Below are positions 1-12,500 of a stretch of DNA of 64,000 nucleotides, in pieces. Made by a program: the position numbers and the translations under genes. How positions within the stretch are numbered: the first letter of the stretch is position 1; each line of letters opens with the position of its first letter. Source of the stretch: Lineus longissimus. Taxonomy: Eukaryota > Nemertea > Pilidiophora > Heteronemertea > Lineidae. The stretch covers positions 1,180,001-1,244,000 of the forward strand of contig NC_088325.1 in NCBI RefSeq assembly GCF_910592395.1, given 5' to 3'. The notes beneath the pieces are model-generated. The model saw only the letters and a program-made list of their open reading frames with translations, was not told the origin of the DNA and did no database searches.

Positions 1-2030
1 ATCAGCAGCACTACGAGCTATCACGGCCGCCATCTTGCACGATCCGAGTTTTTCGTGTTCAGCTAGCACACGGACGTAACGCACACCACATACTGGTACT
101 TACGTGGTGTATCTTGAGAGTTCGGGTTCCAAACATAGTAGACCACGCCATTCTGCCAATGGTGCCAGCGGTTTTTGACGAAACCTCGGCGTGTCCGCTT
201 TGGATGTAGGACATCATCGAGTTGGTGAGAACTCTAAAAACAAATGGCATCGTGCTTAAATAGAGCATCGGTCTGATCTGGTCACACAACCATCATTCGA
301 AAAGCGTGACGCATGCACAACCAAGGAAAACATGGACATTTCTACATGTATTTTGGCTTCAATCTTTTAGGGTCCTTCAGAGAGGTTGAAGACATGATAA
401 ACTTACTTTCCTCGCCTCAGAGAGGCTCTCTCGCCTGAAAGCTGTTCTTAACCAATTTGGGCTTTCCATCCCCGCGCCTAGCACAACCACAAAGAATAAC
501 ACGGTTCCAAAACGGATCCACAGGTGCTCAGCCATTGCTATACCCCGATTGCATAGATATCACGACTTTTTAAAGCACTCGACTGTGCAATGGTATGTTT
601 TGTTGCCGGATGTGGTTATGGCTGCGACTTTTCTTAAAGGGACAACTTGGGAGTTGGATTTAGGTTGCCAGGAGGATGATACCCCTGTTCGCCACCAGGC
701 GCCGCATGTAACATGATACTAAAACTGATCTCTAAAAAGCTATTATCGCTAGTTTTGCGAGGTGTTTTGACGTGGATTACAAAGTACATGTATAGGTAAA
801 TACAATGTATCTTTCAGTCGAGTACTTTTTCAATGAACCCGTTTGAAGAATTCACAGTCTCGCTGAAGACATTTTCGTTTGAAAGACCAATATGTTTCAG
901 GCCCAATTTGCCCCTTTAACCGAAAATGACGCGACCTTATGATATTAGGCCTAGTGAGATTAGTTTGTAGTTATGACATATATTGGATTATTTACGTGAT
1001 AAGGAAGCGACCATGTGGACTGTCGTACTTGTTTTTATGCTAACTGCGGATTGAGTAATAATTTCTGTTGTGACTGTGGTGTCGATGTAATTAACAAAAG
1101 CCAGGGTCGAGGGAGATATCACCACGGTCAAGCAAGGCAGGACAGCCTCAGTCTACTCGAATCATAACCATTTCTATCGGCAATCAGCCCCTTGAGGTCA
1201 CCTCAAGAAAATGGGTAACAATCTCTTGTAGCGGATCACACACATGTGGCAACCCAGCACCTCTGATCGACGCGATGCAGTTCAATACAATCTAGCTATC
1301 TATTCCATCAGTTCTTCCAAGACCTTTTCAACACGTTCTTTTAAACAATTGGAAGTATTACTACGCGTGTGAAGGGGGATGCGGATGTACACAATATCGA
1401 GAAGGAGGAAAGGCGGCCATAGTGCCTCTGGTCTGGCGAAATATCAGTCACGTGACAGGCGGCCCCTAGCCTACAGTTCAAAAATACAAGATTGCTGTGC
1501 TGCCTAATCAATTATTGATTATAGTCTCTGAAACAACATGCGCTAGATAATCACAACATCCCCTTTTAGTTCTTTAAATCAATACAGATCACAAAGCCGT
1601 TGGTAGTTATGAAAGCGGTTTTGATGGTGAATTGTACATTGGGAATCCAATCAATGAAACCTGGTCTTTGGAAGACTTGTTCGTTCTTAAAGTTACACGG
1701 AACAAGTGACAAAGTGAACTGTACGTCAACACATCCTCACATCGCAAAACACAATACAACCTCGACCAAGTAAATTCCTACGCTCCTTCTCGTCCTGCTC
1801 CGCAAGGAAATTGCCCCCACGCTGACGAAACTGAAACAAACAGCAGTAGACTGGCGCGACACAAAGATACAGTGTTATACAGGCATGGTGATTAGTCCAA
1901 CGGCCACATTCTTTGTTATTTAAGGTGAACAAGTTCATATTCTAAGGCCGCCGGTGTATATATAGCCGATACAGAGACGTACCATTGTGGTATTGCTGTA
2001 ACTAGCCTACCATTAGGCCCAACGGATGGC
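1..2030. other. Non-coding stretch, no gene recognised
   Basis: No open frame here has a recognisable domain or a coherent chain of splice sites. A TATA-like box (TATATATAG, 1957-1965) precedes an ATG cluster at 2025-2042, and a GCCGCCATCTTG motif of YY1 type lies near position 28. Either could belong to a promoter, but nothing downstream proves it. Confidence 0.4.
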
Positions 2031-2041
2031 GCTGATTGGCC

Positions 2042-2248
2042 ATGCCTCGGCACGTGGCGGACCGCTGCATAACGAAAGGATGCTCAATGGACTCGTTCTC
2101 CTGCATGTATGACACTGTTGGCATGTGTGCAGTGAATAATGTCAACTGTGCTTGGAGAAGGAGAGTCGGCCTATATCTTCAAATCTCTCTTTTTCATTCG
2201 GTTGTGAAAACTGTCTACCTTTTTAAGTCGCAATCAACTTTGACTTGA
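2042..2248 (+). CDS. Possible PAN-like fragment (weak)
   Basis: A short frame opens at an ATG at 2042, about 80 bases after a TATA-like box. It holds four closely spaced cysteines around the core DSFSCMYDTVGMCAV, which resembles the centre of a PAN/apple module (C..C, C.(F/Y), C.L). The cysteine spacing is tighter than in the good modules of this window and no clear splice donor follows. It may be a first exon of the PAN gene at 2650, a relic, or chance. Confidence 0.2.
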   Translation: MPRHVADRCITKGCSMDSFSCMYDTVGMCAVNNVNCAWRRRVGLYLQISLFHSVVKTVYLFKSQSTLT

Positions 2249-2649
2249 ATGTTTACTGGGACCACATATCGTGATATCATAATGACATAACACAAATGTC
2301 GTTCAGAAATTTGTAAGAGGAATATTAAAACCAGACCTACGTGCTATTTGCAGAAACTACCATATACAGTATGAGATAAGCAGGACAGAGCAATATACTT
2401 TTATGCTTTACAAGAGATGGGCGTGCGATTTTTCTTCATTTTGGTATCGACAACACACGGGTGGTTGCTATTATTTTTGCTGATGACGGCGACGATAAGC
2501 CTTGTAGTCGTACTTCGAAGCTGAAGATCGGAACCTTTCTCGCGAAAGAGCCGCCGGCCACACCCGAAGGATAGCATCACGGTGTAAAACATTGTGTAAA
2601 ATATGCCATCGTTGTTTACTTTAGTATTTTCAAATCTTTCAATAATCAG

Positions 2650-2997
2650 CCCCGATCTGGGTGACTACAAAACCTCGTCACTTTTGGGGTGTTCCTCCGT
2701 ATGCAATGACATCTCTAACTGTCAAGCATTTGATTATCGTAAGGAGCAGCTGCAGACATGCGCACTTAGCAGTTCCGGAGTACATAGCCGCGTTTTCGAA
2801 CGAGAAAATGGCGGCGTGGTGTTTTCAAGAAGTCAACAAAAAGAGGTAAAAAAGTTGATAGGAAAATTTCATTGATTAGAAATTAACGTATTCGTCTGTG
2901 TTAATGAAAGTCACTGAACAACATACCATCACTTTTCTCCCAGGTGGCAGGACTGATTAAGCAGATTTGGCCACCTAGGCGAGAAGTGGTGAACTAA
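2650..2997 (+). CDS. PAN/apple-domain exon plus short terminal exon
   Basis: Exon 2650-2845 enters in phase 2 after TTTCAATAATCAG and leaves in phase 0 at GAG|GTAAAA. It encodes a compact PAN core: CSSVC, then SNCQAFDY, then TCALSSS, giving four cysteines in PAN order. A second acceptor (TTTTCTCCCAG) opens a phase-0 exon at 2944 of 17 codons, ending with TAA at 2995-2997. PAN domains bind proteins or carbohydrates and occur mainly in secreted proteins. The 5' exons were not identified, so this is either the end of a short gene or a relic of the PAN family expanded downstream. An alternative ending is the long exon at 3223. Confidence 0.45.
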
Positions 2998-3140
2998 AAC
3001 AAGCTGCATGAGGTTTGGATGTTCTCTTGATTCAAGTAAGTGTATCCGGTTAAAGTGCAAAACATTTTGTTGGAACTTTATAATTATGTCACGTCGTCAA
3101 TTAATTCATTATAATAACATCATTTTTCTTTGCCCCCGGA

Positions 3141-4142
3141 ATGTTGTCACGAAAAAAGCGTAGCGGTTTTTTTGTTTTCGCCCACGGTTTAGTAGTGATT
3201 AATGTCTTTTCTACTTCTCGAGGTAAGGACCCACCACCACAATTTGTGTACACTCGGAGCAGTAGGTTTCCCGTGCAGTCGCGAATCATGTTCGATGAAG
3301 CCTTTTACCACACTAAGACGGACACACTTGTTCTTCACCAGAACGTCATACTACGGAATTCGCTATACTCTGAGTTTTATAAATTCAAATTTTTAGGAAA
3401 CCAGCTATCTATTTCTTCGACCCGCGTTAGCAACCTTAAAACAAACATAGTCGGAGAATATAAAGATTCATTGATCACAACTTGTTCGAAAGACTTTCGA
3501 CTGCGGAATTTGAAATTGAGAGAAGTAGGTCGAATTGTCGTCAAATATCAACTTGCCTCTCTAAAAGGGAAAGCTCGTCGCTGCTCAAATATCATCTTTG
3601 ATGAGGCTTTGACAGTTGCGCTTGTCAACATGAACATTATCAGTGAAAACAGAAACTTTGTGATGCAATGTTACATAAAACAAAGCAACAGAAAGTTTAC
3701 TGTTATATTAATGTGCAATAGAGCGCTTCAAAAGATGCTCAGGGCAGCGGCCAATTCTGCGGGCGGTGTACCTATATTTGCAGTGTTTGTAAAAAGGAAC
3801 ACTTATCAATCCATACGGTGGTATTTTTATGATTCCGAGACAGAAGAGATGAGTTTGCATCTCAGCGTAATTGGAAAAGAAGAAATGATAACTGATATTC
3901 TCATCGATAGACAAAATAATAAGTCATTGATAATACAGGAAGGCATGGATGTTGCCCAAGTTGATTTCAAACACATCAGGCAAGACCGCATCGGCCATTT
4001 CAGAAGATTTTCGCTCCCAGGTTTTTACAATTGTTTTCTTCGTGATAACGGTGATATCGTACTCTATCAGTCCGTTATACTTGCGAATGACCGACAGAGG
4101 CGTTTATCTGAGATAAGCATTTATAAGAGGATTGAAATATAG
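3141..4142 (+). CDS. Open frame of 333 codons, unknown domain, probably a terminal exon
   Basis: This is the longest + strand frame in the window. Read from ATG 3141 the N-terminus is basic then hydrophobic (FFVFAHGLVVINVF), like a signal anchor. The pyrimidine-rich run before 3221-3222 is a good acceptor, so the coding part may begin at 3223 in phase 1, the phase used by nearly all PAN exons here. The product is rich in predicted beta strands and repeats a loose pattern (FDEAFYHTKTDTLVL, FDEALTVALVNMN, DRQNNKSLIIQE) spaced along the protein, which suggests a beta-propeller or similar repeat fold. I recognise no family. It lies 145 bases after the PAN exons and could be their alternative last exon. 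Confidence 0.45.
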   Translation: MLSRKKRSGFFVFAHGLVVINVFSTSRGKDPPPQFVYTRSSRFPVQSRIMFDEAFYHTKTDTLVLHQNVILRNSLYSEFYKFKFLGNQLSISSTRVSNLKTNIVGEYKDSLITTCSKDFRLRNLKLREVGRIVVKYQLASLKGKARRCSNIIFDEALTVALVNMNIISENRNFVMQCYIKQSNRKFTVILMCNRALQKMLRAAANSAGGVPIFAVFVKRNTYQSIRWYFYDSETEEMSLHLSVIGKEEMITDILIDRQNNKSLIIQEGMDVAQVDFKHIRQDRIGHFRRFSLPGFYNCFLRDNGDIVLYQSVILANDRQRRLSEISIYKRIEI

Positions 4143-4204
4143 CCTTAGTGACTTTCAGCCTAGACCCTTATTAGCGGTATTTTGGCCCTCATATTTTGGA
4201 CTTA

Positions 4205-4325
4205 CGTCGCCCCGCTTACACCGCGGTCATTCTAGCACTCCGGTTACACCGCGGACATTCTAGTGGCCGTGGTTGTACACCACGGATGTATAGCACGTGC
4301 TACACGCCCGTGGTTACACCGGATA
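4205..4325 (+). repeat. Degenerate short tandem repeat
   Basis: About four imperfect units built on GGTTACACCGCGGACATTCTAG occur in a row with spacing of 25-45 bases. No gene is seen from here to 5500; the open frames of 60-110 codons on both strands resemble no family. Confidence 0.45.
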
Positions 4326-5504
4326 TTCGAAAAAGCTGGATCACTAGACTGCTGGATCTCATGGATGATAATCGCCTGGATGGAATGCCAAATTCCCAAA
4401 TCCCTAACGTTTCCAACCGTGCGCTTCAAGTGCACACACTGGTACTACCAGCATATATTCATCAGTCTCAGACTCACCAGAGAAATCACCGCTTGGCCGC
4501 GCGTGAGCGTCGGGATTAGAAACCACACATGAATATCACATCCCATTTTCCGAACGATCCTCAATCCAGGCGGCGGTGATCCATGAATCACAATCCAATG
4601 AATCCAGCAGATCAGCGATCCAGCTAAGGCGATATAAACATTTGCTCTTTTATCGCACATAACGTCGGAGCAACAGTGCACATTTCTTTTCGCTCTTTCA
4701 ACGGGCCCGCTCTGTTCGCATGTTCTCGTTCGACCATTAAAATGAATTTGGTCCTCAGGGCCATGCGACTTGATTTGGCATCGACCATTTTCCTACATGT
4801 AGCTTTCGACAACAGCGTCAAACTCTTGGGTTGGTGGATGCCCATTCTGGCACTAACGACCGATCTCAGTAACGTGTGCAAGCATTCTGAACCATCAGAG
4901 GTACTCCGTCCATTACCTCCCCTCATGGTGTAACGGAGTCCGGGTCGGCGGAGTGGATCCAAAGCTTGAGGGTCAAGATGGTGTGCGAGGAGAGGAGGAT
5001 ACGTCTGACTCGGTTCTTTTGAGGATGGTGGATGTCATGAAGCAGGCAGAGGCTTTCAGATCTTCCTTCATTCTCCGCAGTTACCTCTCGGCAGTTTGAT
5101 TCTCCGGCCAGCTCAGTCCCCGCTGGGCTTCAAGAAGAGAGCAGTCTTGGAGAATACGGTGGTGTTCGGTCCTCCGTTCGACTTCTCAACATGGGCACTA
5201 CCGGTTGCCACCCCGATTCTCTGCAGGTGGCGGCGCAATCCACAGTGTCATGTGCGAAGGCGAAAGATTATGGTGCTCAGGATGTAGCGTACAGTCTGTT
5301 CGTCGTGTCCACATCGGCTATTGTGGAGAGTTTGCTATCCGGGTTATCTGTGCATGCCTGCCCTGCGCGAAGGCGGCGCTCCCACTCGAGATTTAAATGA
5401 TAATGACGAAATGGCTTCCAGCATTACCGTGTGTTTTGAAGCACGATGGAGAACGAGTGCGGTATAGAATCACTGTTCAGGGAACCAGACATGAATGCTG
5501 TTTA

Positions 5505-5690
5505 TTGAGAATCGATGTTATCACAATTGTCCTGATAACCCTTTGATAAGACAGTAGAACAACTAGAATTAAGGCCTAGGTGCGAGGGGGCTTTGATTGA
5601 AGACAATAGACCGTGTATTGGGCTAGGCCTGAATTCTTTCAACTGCTCGGTGAGGGTCGGAAAACGTAATGAAAAACAGCTTAATTGCCT
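5505..5690. repeat. Dispersed repeat family D, copy 1
   Basis: About 185 bases are shared with 25290-25460 and 26155-26330. Shared blocks include a run ending in GACAGTAGAACAA, then GCGGGCTTTG, AAAGACAATGGACCGTG, and GAAAACGTAATGAAAAACAG. No clear terminal inverted repeats or coding capacity. It is probably a MITE or SINE fragment. Confidence 0.6.
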
Positions 5691-6432
5691 CACGATATTT
5701 TTGGGCTCGTCCCTTAATCGGTTTAATTGCCTTGGGGCAGCTGCACTGTAGGAATTGATTCGAATATACGGATTTGATTTTGAATGAATCGGAATAAAAA
5801 CCACTTCAGTTTAATGAAAAACATGTATTATTAATTGAAATCTGCCAAGAAAAACCTAAAATAATAAATGATTCACAATCCGTGTCCCTGTGCCTATTCG
5901 TTCAAACGTCATATGAAATTAATTGTTGCTGCGCTAAGTCGATGGAATCATCATTCGGAGTTTATTTCTAGTTAGTCCTAAAGTGCAGGATGGGGAGTAG
6001 CCCCGTTTAAATAGAATTTGACATAAAATTTTCTCCTTGACATATTCTAAGTTGGTTCTGCAGGATTTATTTAATTTCTCAAGCAAGAATGAGGACCGTC
6101 ACTACTGTTGCGACTTTGTTTCAATATTTGCTGCTCGAACACAGCAAATAAGGTCAATGCGATTTTTCCCTTCAAAGTGGCAGTAAGTGCGGATTGGGGA
6201 ATTTGAGAAGTAGTTCGTGAATTAACAGGAATTTTCTTGTGGACATTGTTTCGTTGTTATATGAGTTTTAATCCGATGGTGGCCGGGAGACACCGGTTAA
6301 AGCGGAGTGTAAATTGGTTTACAGATTAGGAGTACAGAAAATGGACAAAAAACTTTTCACTAATTTGAACATTTAAAATAGGTTCAATTTTAAGGTTGTT
6401 TTCCAAACTCTTGCACCAAGTGCGTAGCCGCC

Positions 6433-6550
6433 ATGGAATCAGACAGCTCGTTGTTGTTATTGTTGTTTGGCATTCTTTTGGCCGCATTGACCGTGGATGT
6501 GTCGCGGGCGATGTCAGAGGCGGATTGGACGGGGATGAAGGGCCCAGACG
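6433..6550 (+). CDS. PAN gene exon 1: signal peptide
   Basis: The ATG at 6433 lies in a good Kozak context (GCCGCCATGG). It is followed by a short acidic/polar stretch, then a leucine-rich core (LLLLLFGILLAALTV) and small residues suited to signal peptidase. The exon ends in phase 1 at GACG|GTGAGT. A TTTAAAATA run about 60 bases upstream is a possible TATA-like element. Confidence 0.75.
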
Positions 6551-9500
6551 GTGAGTAGGGGTTCTACCCGCACAAAAAGATATGTTTCGCAACCATTTTA
6601 CGAACGAACGACGAAGTACGAAGGTGTACGGGAATCTCGTAAATCATGATTAAGATCAATATATTACTATTATAAATTTTCACGAAAAAATGGTACTGCT
6701 CGGAAAACAAGCCTAAAATGGAACAGTTGTCATTGAACACTTATCAATGAAAGAAGAAGATATCTGCCCTCGTTTAAAGTATCAACTTGATACTTTAAAC
6801 GAAAGTATCAACTTGATACTTTAAACGAGAGCAGATATCTCCTTCTTAACATGCATTTACATGTTTGAAATATGTTATTGCATGTTATGCAACTGTGATA
6901 AGAGATGCAGGTATTAAGATCAACTCAACAATAAAAAAGGCCTTTCCATCTCAGCATCATGCGGCAGAAATTTCCTTTATAACACATCATTATTTGGGCT
7001 TCGGTATTCACAATCATAAGTATGAGATATTTCTTGAGTATGTTATTCTTATTCCTGGCTTTCGTTTCCAGCCACTCGTTGCTTCGGCTCCTTCAAACTC
7101 CAGTGGATAAACTACTTGGACATTGAGATGAATAAAGAACCCCAGGCCAAACTAAGGACCAAGATGACACTAGAGGAATGCCGCGCGACCTGCCTGGCCC
7201 TCAACGACTTCGCCTGTCTCTCCGTCACACATGACGGGGAAAATACTTGCTCTCTGAATGGAAATGGCTTCAAAGCAGTCGATAGGTCTTTCTCCACAGT
7301 GAATACATTCTCCCAGTGGATCTGCGTTGGTGAGCAAGATTTTCTTCACACTAAGTAAACAATTGGTTTTTGGTTGTTGTTCAGGACCGGTGTAACATCT
7401 GTGGTTGTTTCCCATGTGTCAGTGTTTCCAAACAATAGGCAGCTAGAGAGACCACGACTTTTCAATAGGGGGATACACAGAAAAACTTGTCAATCTATTT
7501 TTGAGCGTTCCCAAACAATGAGGGGAAACACTCAAAAACAGAAACACTCAAAAACAGAAACACTCAAAAACATTACACCGGTTCTGTTAGATAAGACTGG
7601 TCGTCCCAAATGATACATTTTCCCAGTGGACATGCTTTTTGATCAAGATTTCTAACACTATATTCAGCGCTCAATAAAAAATTGTTTTTTATTGTTGCAA
7701 GGACCGATTCTGCTGGGGCGCTTTCCAGTTTTGCTCTGTTGAAGTCGCACACGTTTTTTTTGCTGTTCAACTTGACTGCAAACTGGCCCTACCCAGGAGC
7801 AAGCCTTTCATTTTTTTCATTCGAATATTTCTTATCAAGGGGGATAGATAATAAGAATAAAAACCGGGTAACAACCCTTAATCTAAAATATATGACAGTG
7901 CAACACGAGTCGAAAACACCCGTAGCGTATAGGGACAAATATAAATATGAATAGCATTCCGCGATAATGACGTCACTGCAGCTGCTGCCCTCTATTTCCC
8001 CATCGCTGAATTACAGGCAATGTCGGACAAACATGCGGGTTCGTAATGGATTCAGGCTTTCTAACTAGGGCAGTTAGATTCAATCTGGCACATGTCCGAG
8101 TGTTGGAAATACTACATAATTGTTCTGAATATTTTTCTCTCTGACTCTATGGTATCATTCATGCTGAAAACAATGCAGGGTCAAAGATAATTGACTTTGA
8201 AAAAAGCTCAAATGCGTAGAAATAAGTGTCTATGTCCGACTGTCACGTGACTAAAACGTCATCAATACCTTATTCAAATGACCTTGTGAGCTATAAATAG
8301 TAACTTCGCAGAATGCTATTGTTTACAAAATCTATAAAAAGAAAGTAAATCCACGATAGCAATTTCTGTCATACTTTCGTGTCTACTGTCTCAAAGTCAT
8401 GGTCTCTCTAACTGCCTATTGTATGTGAACACTGAAACATGGGGAATAACCAAACACGTTACACCCGGCTTTTCACCGAAAGGAAGATGGCTTACCCAGA
8501 GCATTCAGGAAACACCTATCACGAACACCAATGAATGATAACACTTATTGATCAGCGCAAAACTTTGATGTCGACATCAGAAATTGATTGCGTCGATAAA
8601 ATCATTCATGCTTTCTAGTGAACACAAAATTAAACAAAAAGCTTATTTTAAATTATTTTCATAGGGTTAATTGCTTTTGCATAATCAATAATATCTGAAG
8701 TGGTCTCTGTGTCAACAATATTTTAACAATGGCGGTAACAGATGCAACAATAACAGTATTGGCTCTATAAAGTCCATTCGTAAAGCAAGCAGTGTGTGAC
8801 CGTACACTGCTGGTTAATTAATATTATGTCCGCATCGTTTTGGGCTCTGGAGCGCGAACTACTGGCAGGATTTTTTGAAGATTGTTTCTTACTGATCTTT
8901 GGTGCGCGGCCAATTCCGGTAACCATGGCAATGGAATCTCTTTGTATGCATGCATGCATGTACATTGATATAGTGCATTGGATTTAGTCATTTTCCGCTC
9001 TGAACGGTTTATTTCTCCACCAATCTCGGCGAAATCTTTAGGTTATGATTTTTTCATCAGAAATACCAAGAAACAAAGTATGGCCTATCCAGGTGACCCC
9101 AAAAATGATTATTGCATCTCGCCAAAAAAATTGTTTCCAGCCTCGCTCCCGGCATCATTTCTCATATCTAAGGGGCAGCAGTAGCGCAGTGGAAGAGAGT
9201 CGGCCTCATGATCAGGAGGTCGTGGGTTCGACTCCCGGCCGAGTCACTGCTTAGTTCCCCTACTGGTCGAGTTCAAGTGAGCACCTTCTGGGGTTGCTCC
9301 TTGAAACCCCTGATTGATTTCTGTGGAGACCGGGGTAACAATATGATATCCCCAAGCGCTTTGAGCGGCCAGTTGATGGTTGGATACTGCGCTATATAAG
9401 ACTCGTATTATTATTATATATCTCGTCCGCATATCGTAAAATGGGATTAGCTTTGTCTACTGAATGGAGCAATCGACCACCAAAATATCACAAGATCTCG

Positions 9501-12500
9501 CAGTGAGGTGCGCGGTTAACTAGGCTGAATATGTTCCATTCCTTTCTTGTTAGTCACCCAAGTTGATTTTTTTGTATTCATGTTTTTAGGCAAACGTGAA
9601 ACTTGACGGGGGACTATAAGCAGGAGCGGGGGGGTCAAAGGGGGGGGGGTTGCTATGGGCAGGAGAAGGGGGTTAAATTGGCCATCTTCAGGTGACAAGT
9701 ATACACAGCAGGGCAGTGGGTCATCTTTGATTCAGCACTGAATACATTCTTAGCACGTGAATAGTTCTGACGTACGGTGAGATAGGAGAGACCCCTACTG
9801 GCAATTTCGTGTATCTGCCTACCAACCCCTGCTGCCTGTGGAATCCGTTTAAGGTACCGCGATATCAATCGTTAAAAAAACCACTTCGTTTTCGTTAAAA
9901 ATTAAAGCTGATCCATATAATATGAAAAATTAATTAATTATCCAGGGAAATCAAGTGCATTTCCAGATTAAAAACCAAGCGACAGATATTGGTGTAGTTC
10001 TTTTCCATAGCAGTTTGTTTTCACTGTAATAAATATTTAACAAGCAAAGATTAATCTATCCCACAGTGTACATGTATATGAATATTCGGTCACCTCCCAG
10101 TACGGATATTACTTCAATAGCTAAGGTACATCCTCCTTGCGCATGACCGGAACTTTATATTTGCATGACGTCGTTCTGTCCCTGCTTGAAGTGGCCGCCA
10201 TTATCGCGGAATGTACAGGATCCACTTATTCCAGTAAATACATGGACAAATATGGAACGTCTTGTAATATCACAAGACTTTCTATGTATGTCCTGATGCG
10301 AAACTTTGAGTTAGAATATTCCATTCAAACTTTTTAATCGACATAGTTTTGTTTTAAACTTCATACGTTTTTGTAATTTCATTCCAAAGTGAATAAGAAT
10401 CTGTCGCCGCGGCCATTTTCAGTTCACTTACACTGCGCGATCACAATGTATAATGCAGGGTGACTTTCCAATATGGAAGTAAATACTGGCAGAGAGAGTA
10501 TTCTTGATTGTTATGTCTGCGTTGGAGAATGGCTGAGCTAATGTAACCTATCGAACTTACTATCCAAAAATATTTTTTCTTCCTGCATCTTTCCCATTAC
10601 AGACAGCATGATCTGTCCGACTGGCTTCGCCATAAAGTGGTCCCAAGCCACACAGAGCAAAATCCTCGGCATGAACAACAAAAATGTGCAGTCTGTGGCC
10701 TCGCTAGAAGACTGCAAGACGCTCTGTTTGGCGGAGACGAACTTCAAATGCAAATCAACGGAGTATATAGCCAGCTCTATGGCATGCCATTTGGCTACAG
10801 CGACAGTCTCAGGCCTCCCAAATCGAACAGAAGTAGTCAACACAGCGGTCAAGTTCAAATATACCGAATGGACTTGCGTTGGTAAGATCATACCTTATTT
10901 TGGCCATTATCTTGCGGTGAGAAGAGTTCAAGCCTTGCCCAATATATACAGGGTCATTGTCGTTTAAAAAAAGCCCGTTCGCATCTCTGCCGAAATTTCC
11001 TTTGTTCTACAGTCTTACCCAGGGATAACGGGGCAAATCGTGATATCATCGACCCCACGAAACAAGTTTCTTCGGGATGGATTGGCTCAGACCGGCAAGG
11101 GTAAATTAACGTAATGAACAGTAAGAGTAGCGAGGGAGTTTATTTGTGGTTTAAATGTAGTTGGTGGGCGGAAAACCCCCAGATAAACTAAAAAAAAAAA
11201 ATGAACAACTCATTAAAGGTGGATGATTTTTTAGACTTGATCGCTGCACACTTCGCTCCTAGGGCTGTGGAATAAAACAAAATCCGCTTTCAACACTTTT
11301 GCCAATTAATTTCACCATCAAAACTGATTTTATTGAGTCTATTGTTAATTTCCGGCAGCCCGAAACCACGATATCAATTTCAGTCTATACACAGTGAGAG
11401 TTATCGACTATAACGACATCCAATTTAGTCAACTTTTTTTTTAATTGCGGCTGAAATGAATGCTTTGATTCCATATTTTGAGGCGGGTTTAAAAAACACA
11501 TAAAAATGCAGTGAATTTTTAAAAATTATTTCATCAAATTCAAGATTTAGATCATATTTTTTCCTCAAAGGCTGCGAAAACCTAATGAATAATAATAATA
11601 CGTCTCTTCCTCAGCTGATGACGCGGCGAACCCATGTCCACCAAGGCATACGGTGGTCTGGCTTCCGGTGACGCGATTTCAGTCGTCGAACGCGCAGCAA
11701 GCAGATTCTAGTGTCAACACGGCCGAAAAATGCAGGGCTGGGTGTCTGAAACGCCACACAACTGTTTGCAGGTTGTTAAAACATCTATTTCACCAGACTA
11801 CAGGTTGTATTTTACTAAGATAAATGCTTCTCATACGCTGCTGGCATCAATCTTCGTAATAGGCATACTCCGCGCAGTAATACTTGGGTGATGAGGCAGC
11901 CCTGCCACGGTTTGAATTTGCCACCATTTAATCTAAATTTGCTAGAATCGAACATCCACGGAACTATTGGACTTTTTCACCTTCTTTTATTCAAGTACAT
12001 GTACTTATAGTAATCAAACACGCTTTTCATGTCAGGGATCTTTATTACATCTGCAGTTTCTGGCGGAAGAGAACGACATGAGGTCGTGAGTGAGTACCAG
12101 ACATCGATTCACAGGCAAAAGTGTCCATAAATTGATCTATGATTATACACCCATCCATATATAAATGATGGAGAATCGCCATCACAGACCAATCCACGTG
12201 GTTCCATCCATGGATTGATGATTGAGAATCGCCATCATAGACCAATCCACGTGGTTCCATCCATGGATTGATGATTGAGAATCTCCATCATAGACCAATC
12301 CTCGTGGTTCCATCCATGGATTGATGATGGAGAATCGCCATCATAGACCAATCCACGTGGTTCCATCCATGGATTGATGATTGAGAATCGCCATCATAGA
12401 CCAATCCACGTGGTTCCATCCATGGATTGATGATGGAGAATCGCCATCACAGACCAATCCACGTGGTTCCATCAATGGATTGATGATTGAGAATCTCCAT

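Noticed and set aside
4624-4962. 112-codon minus-strand frame
   Set aside because: No domain, no splice context and overlapping open frames on the other strand; possibly an old transposon fragment but not demonstrable.
9175-9247. Functional tRNA gene
   Set aside because: A and B boxes are present but the sequence continues into a SINE body with the same tail as a copy at 62.4 kb; the acceptor stem is imperfect.
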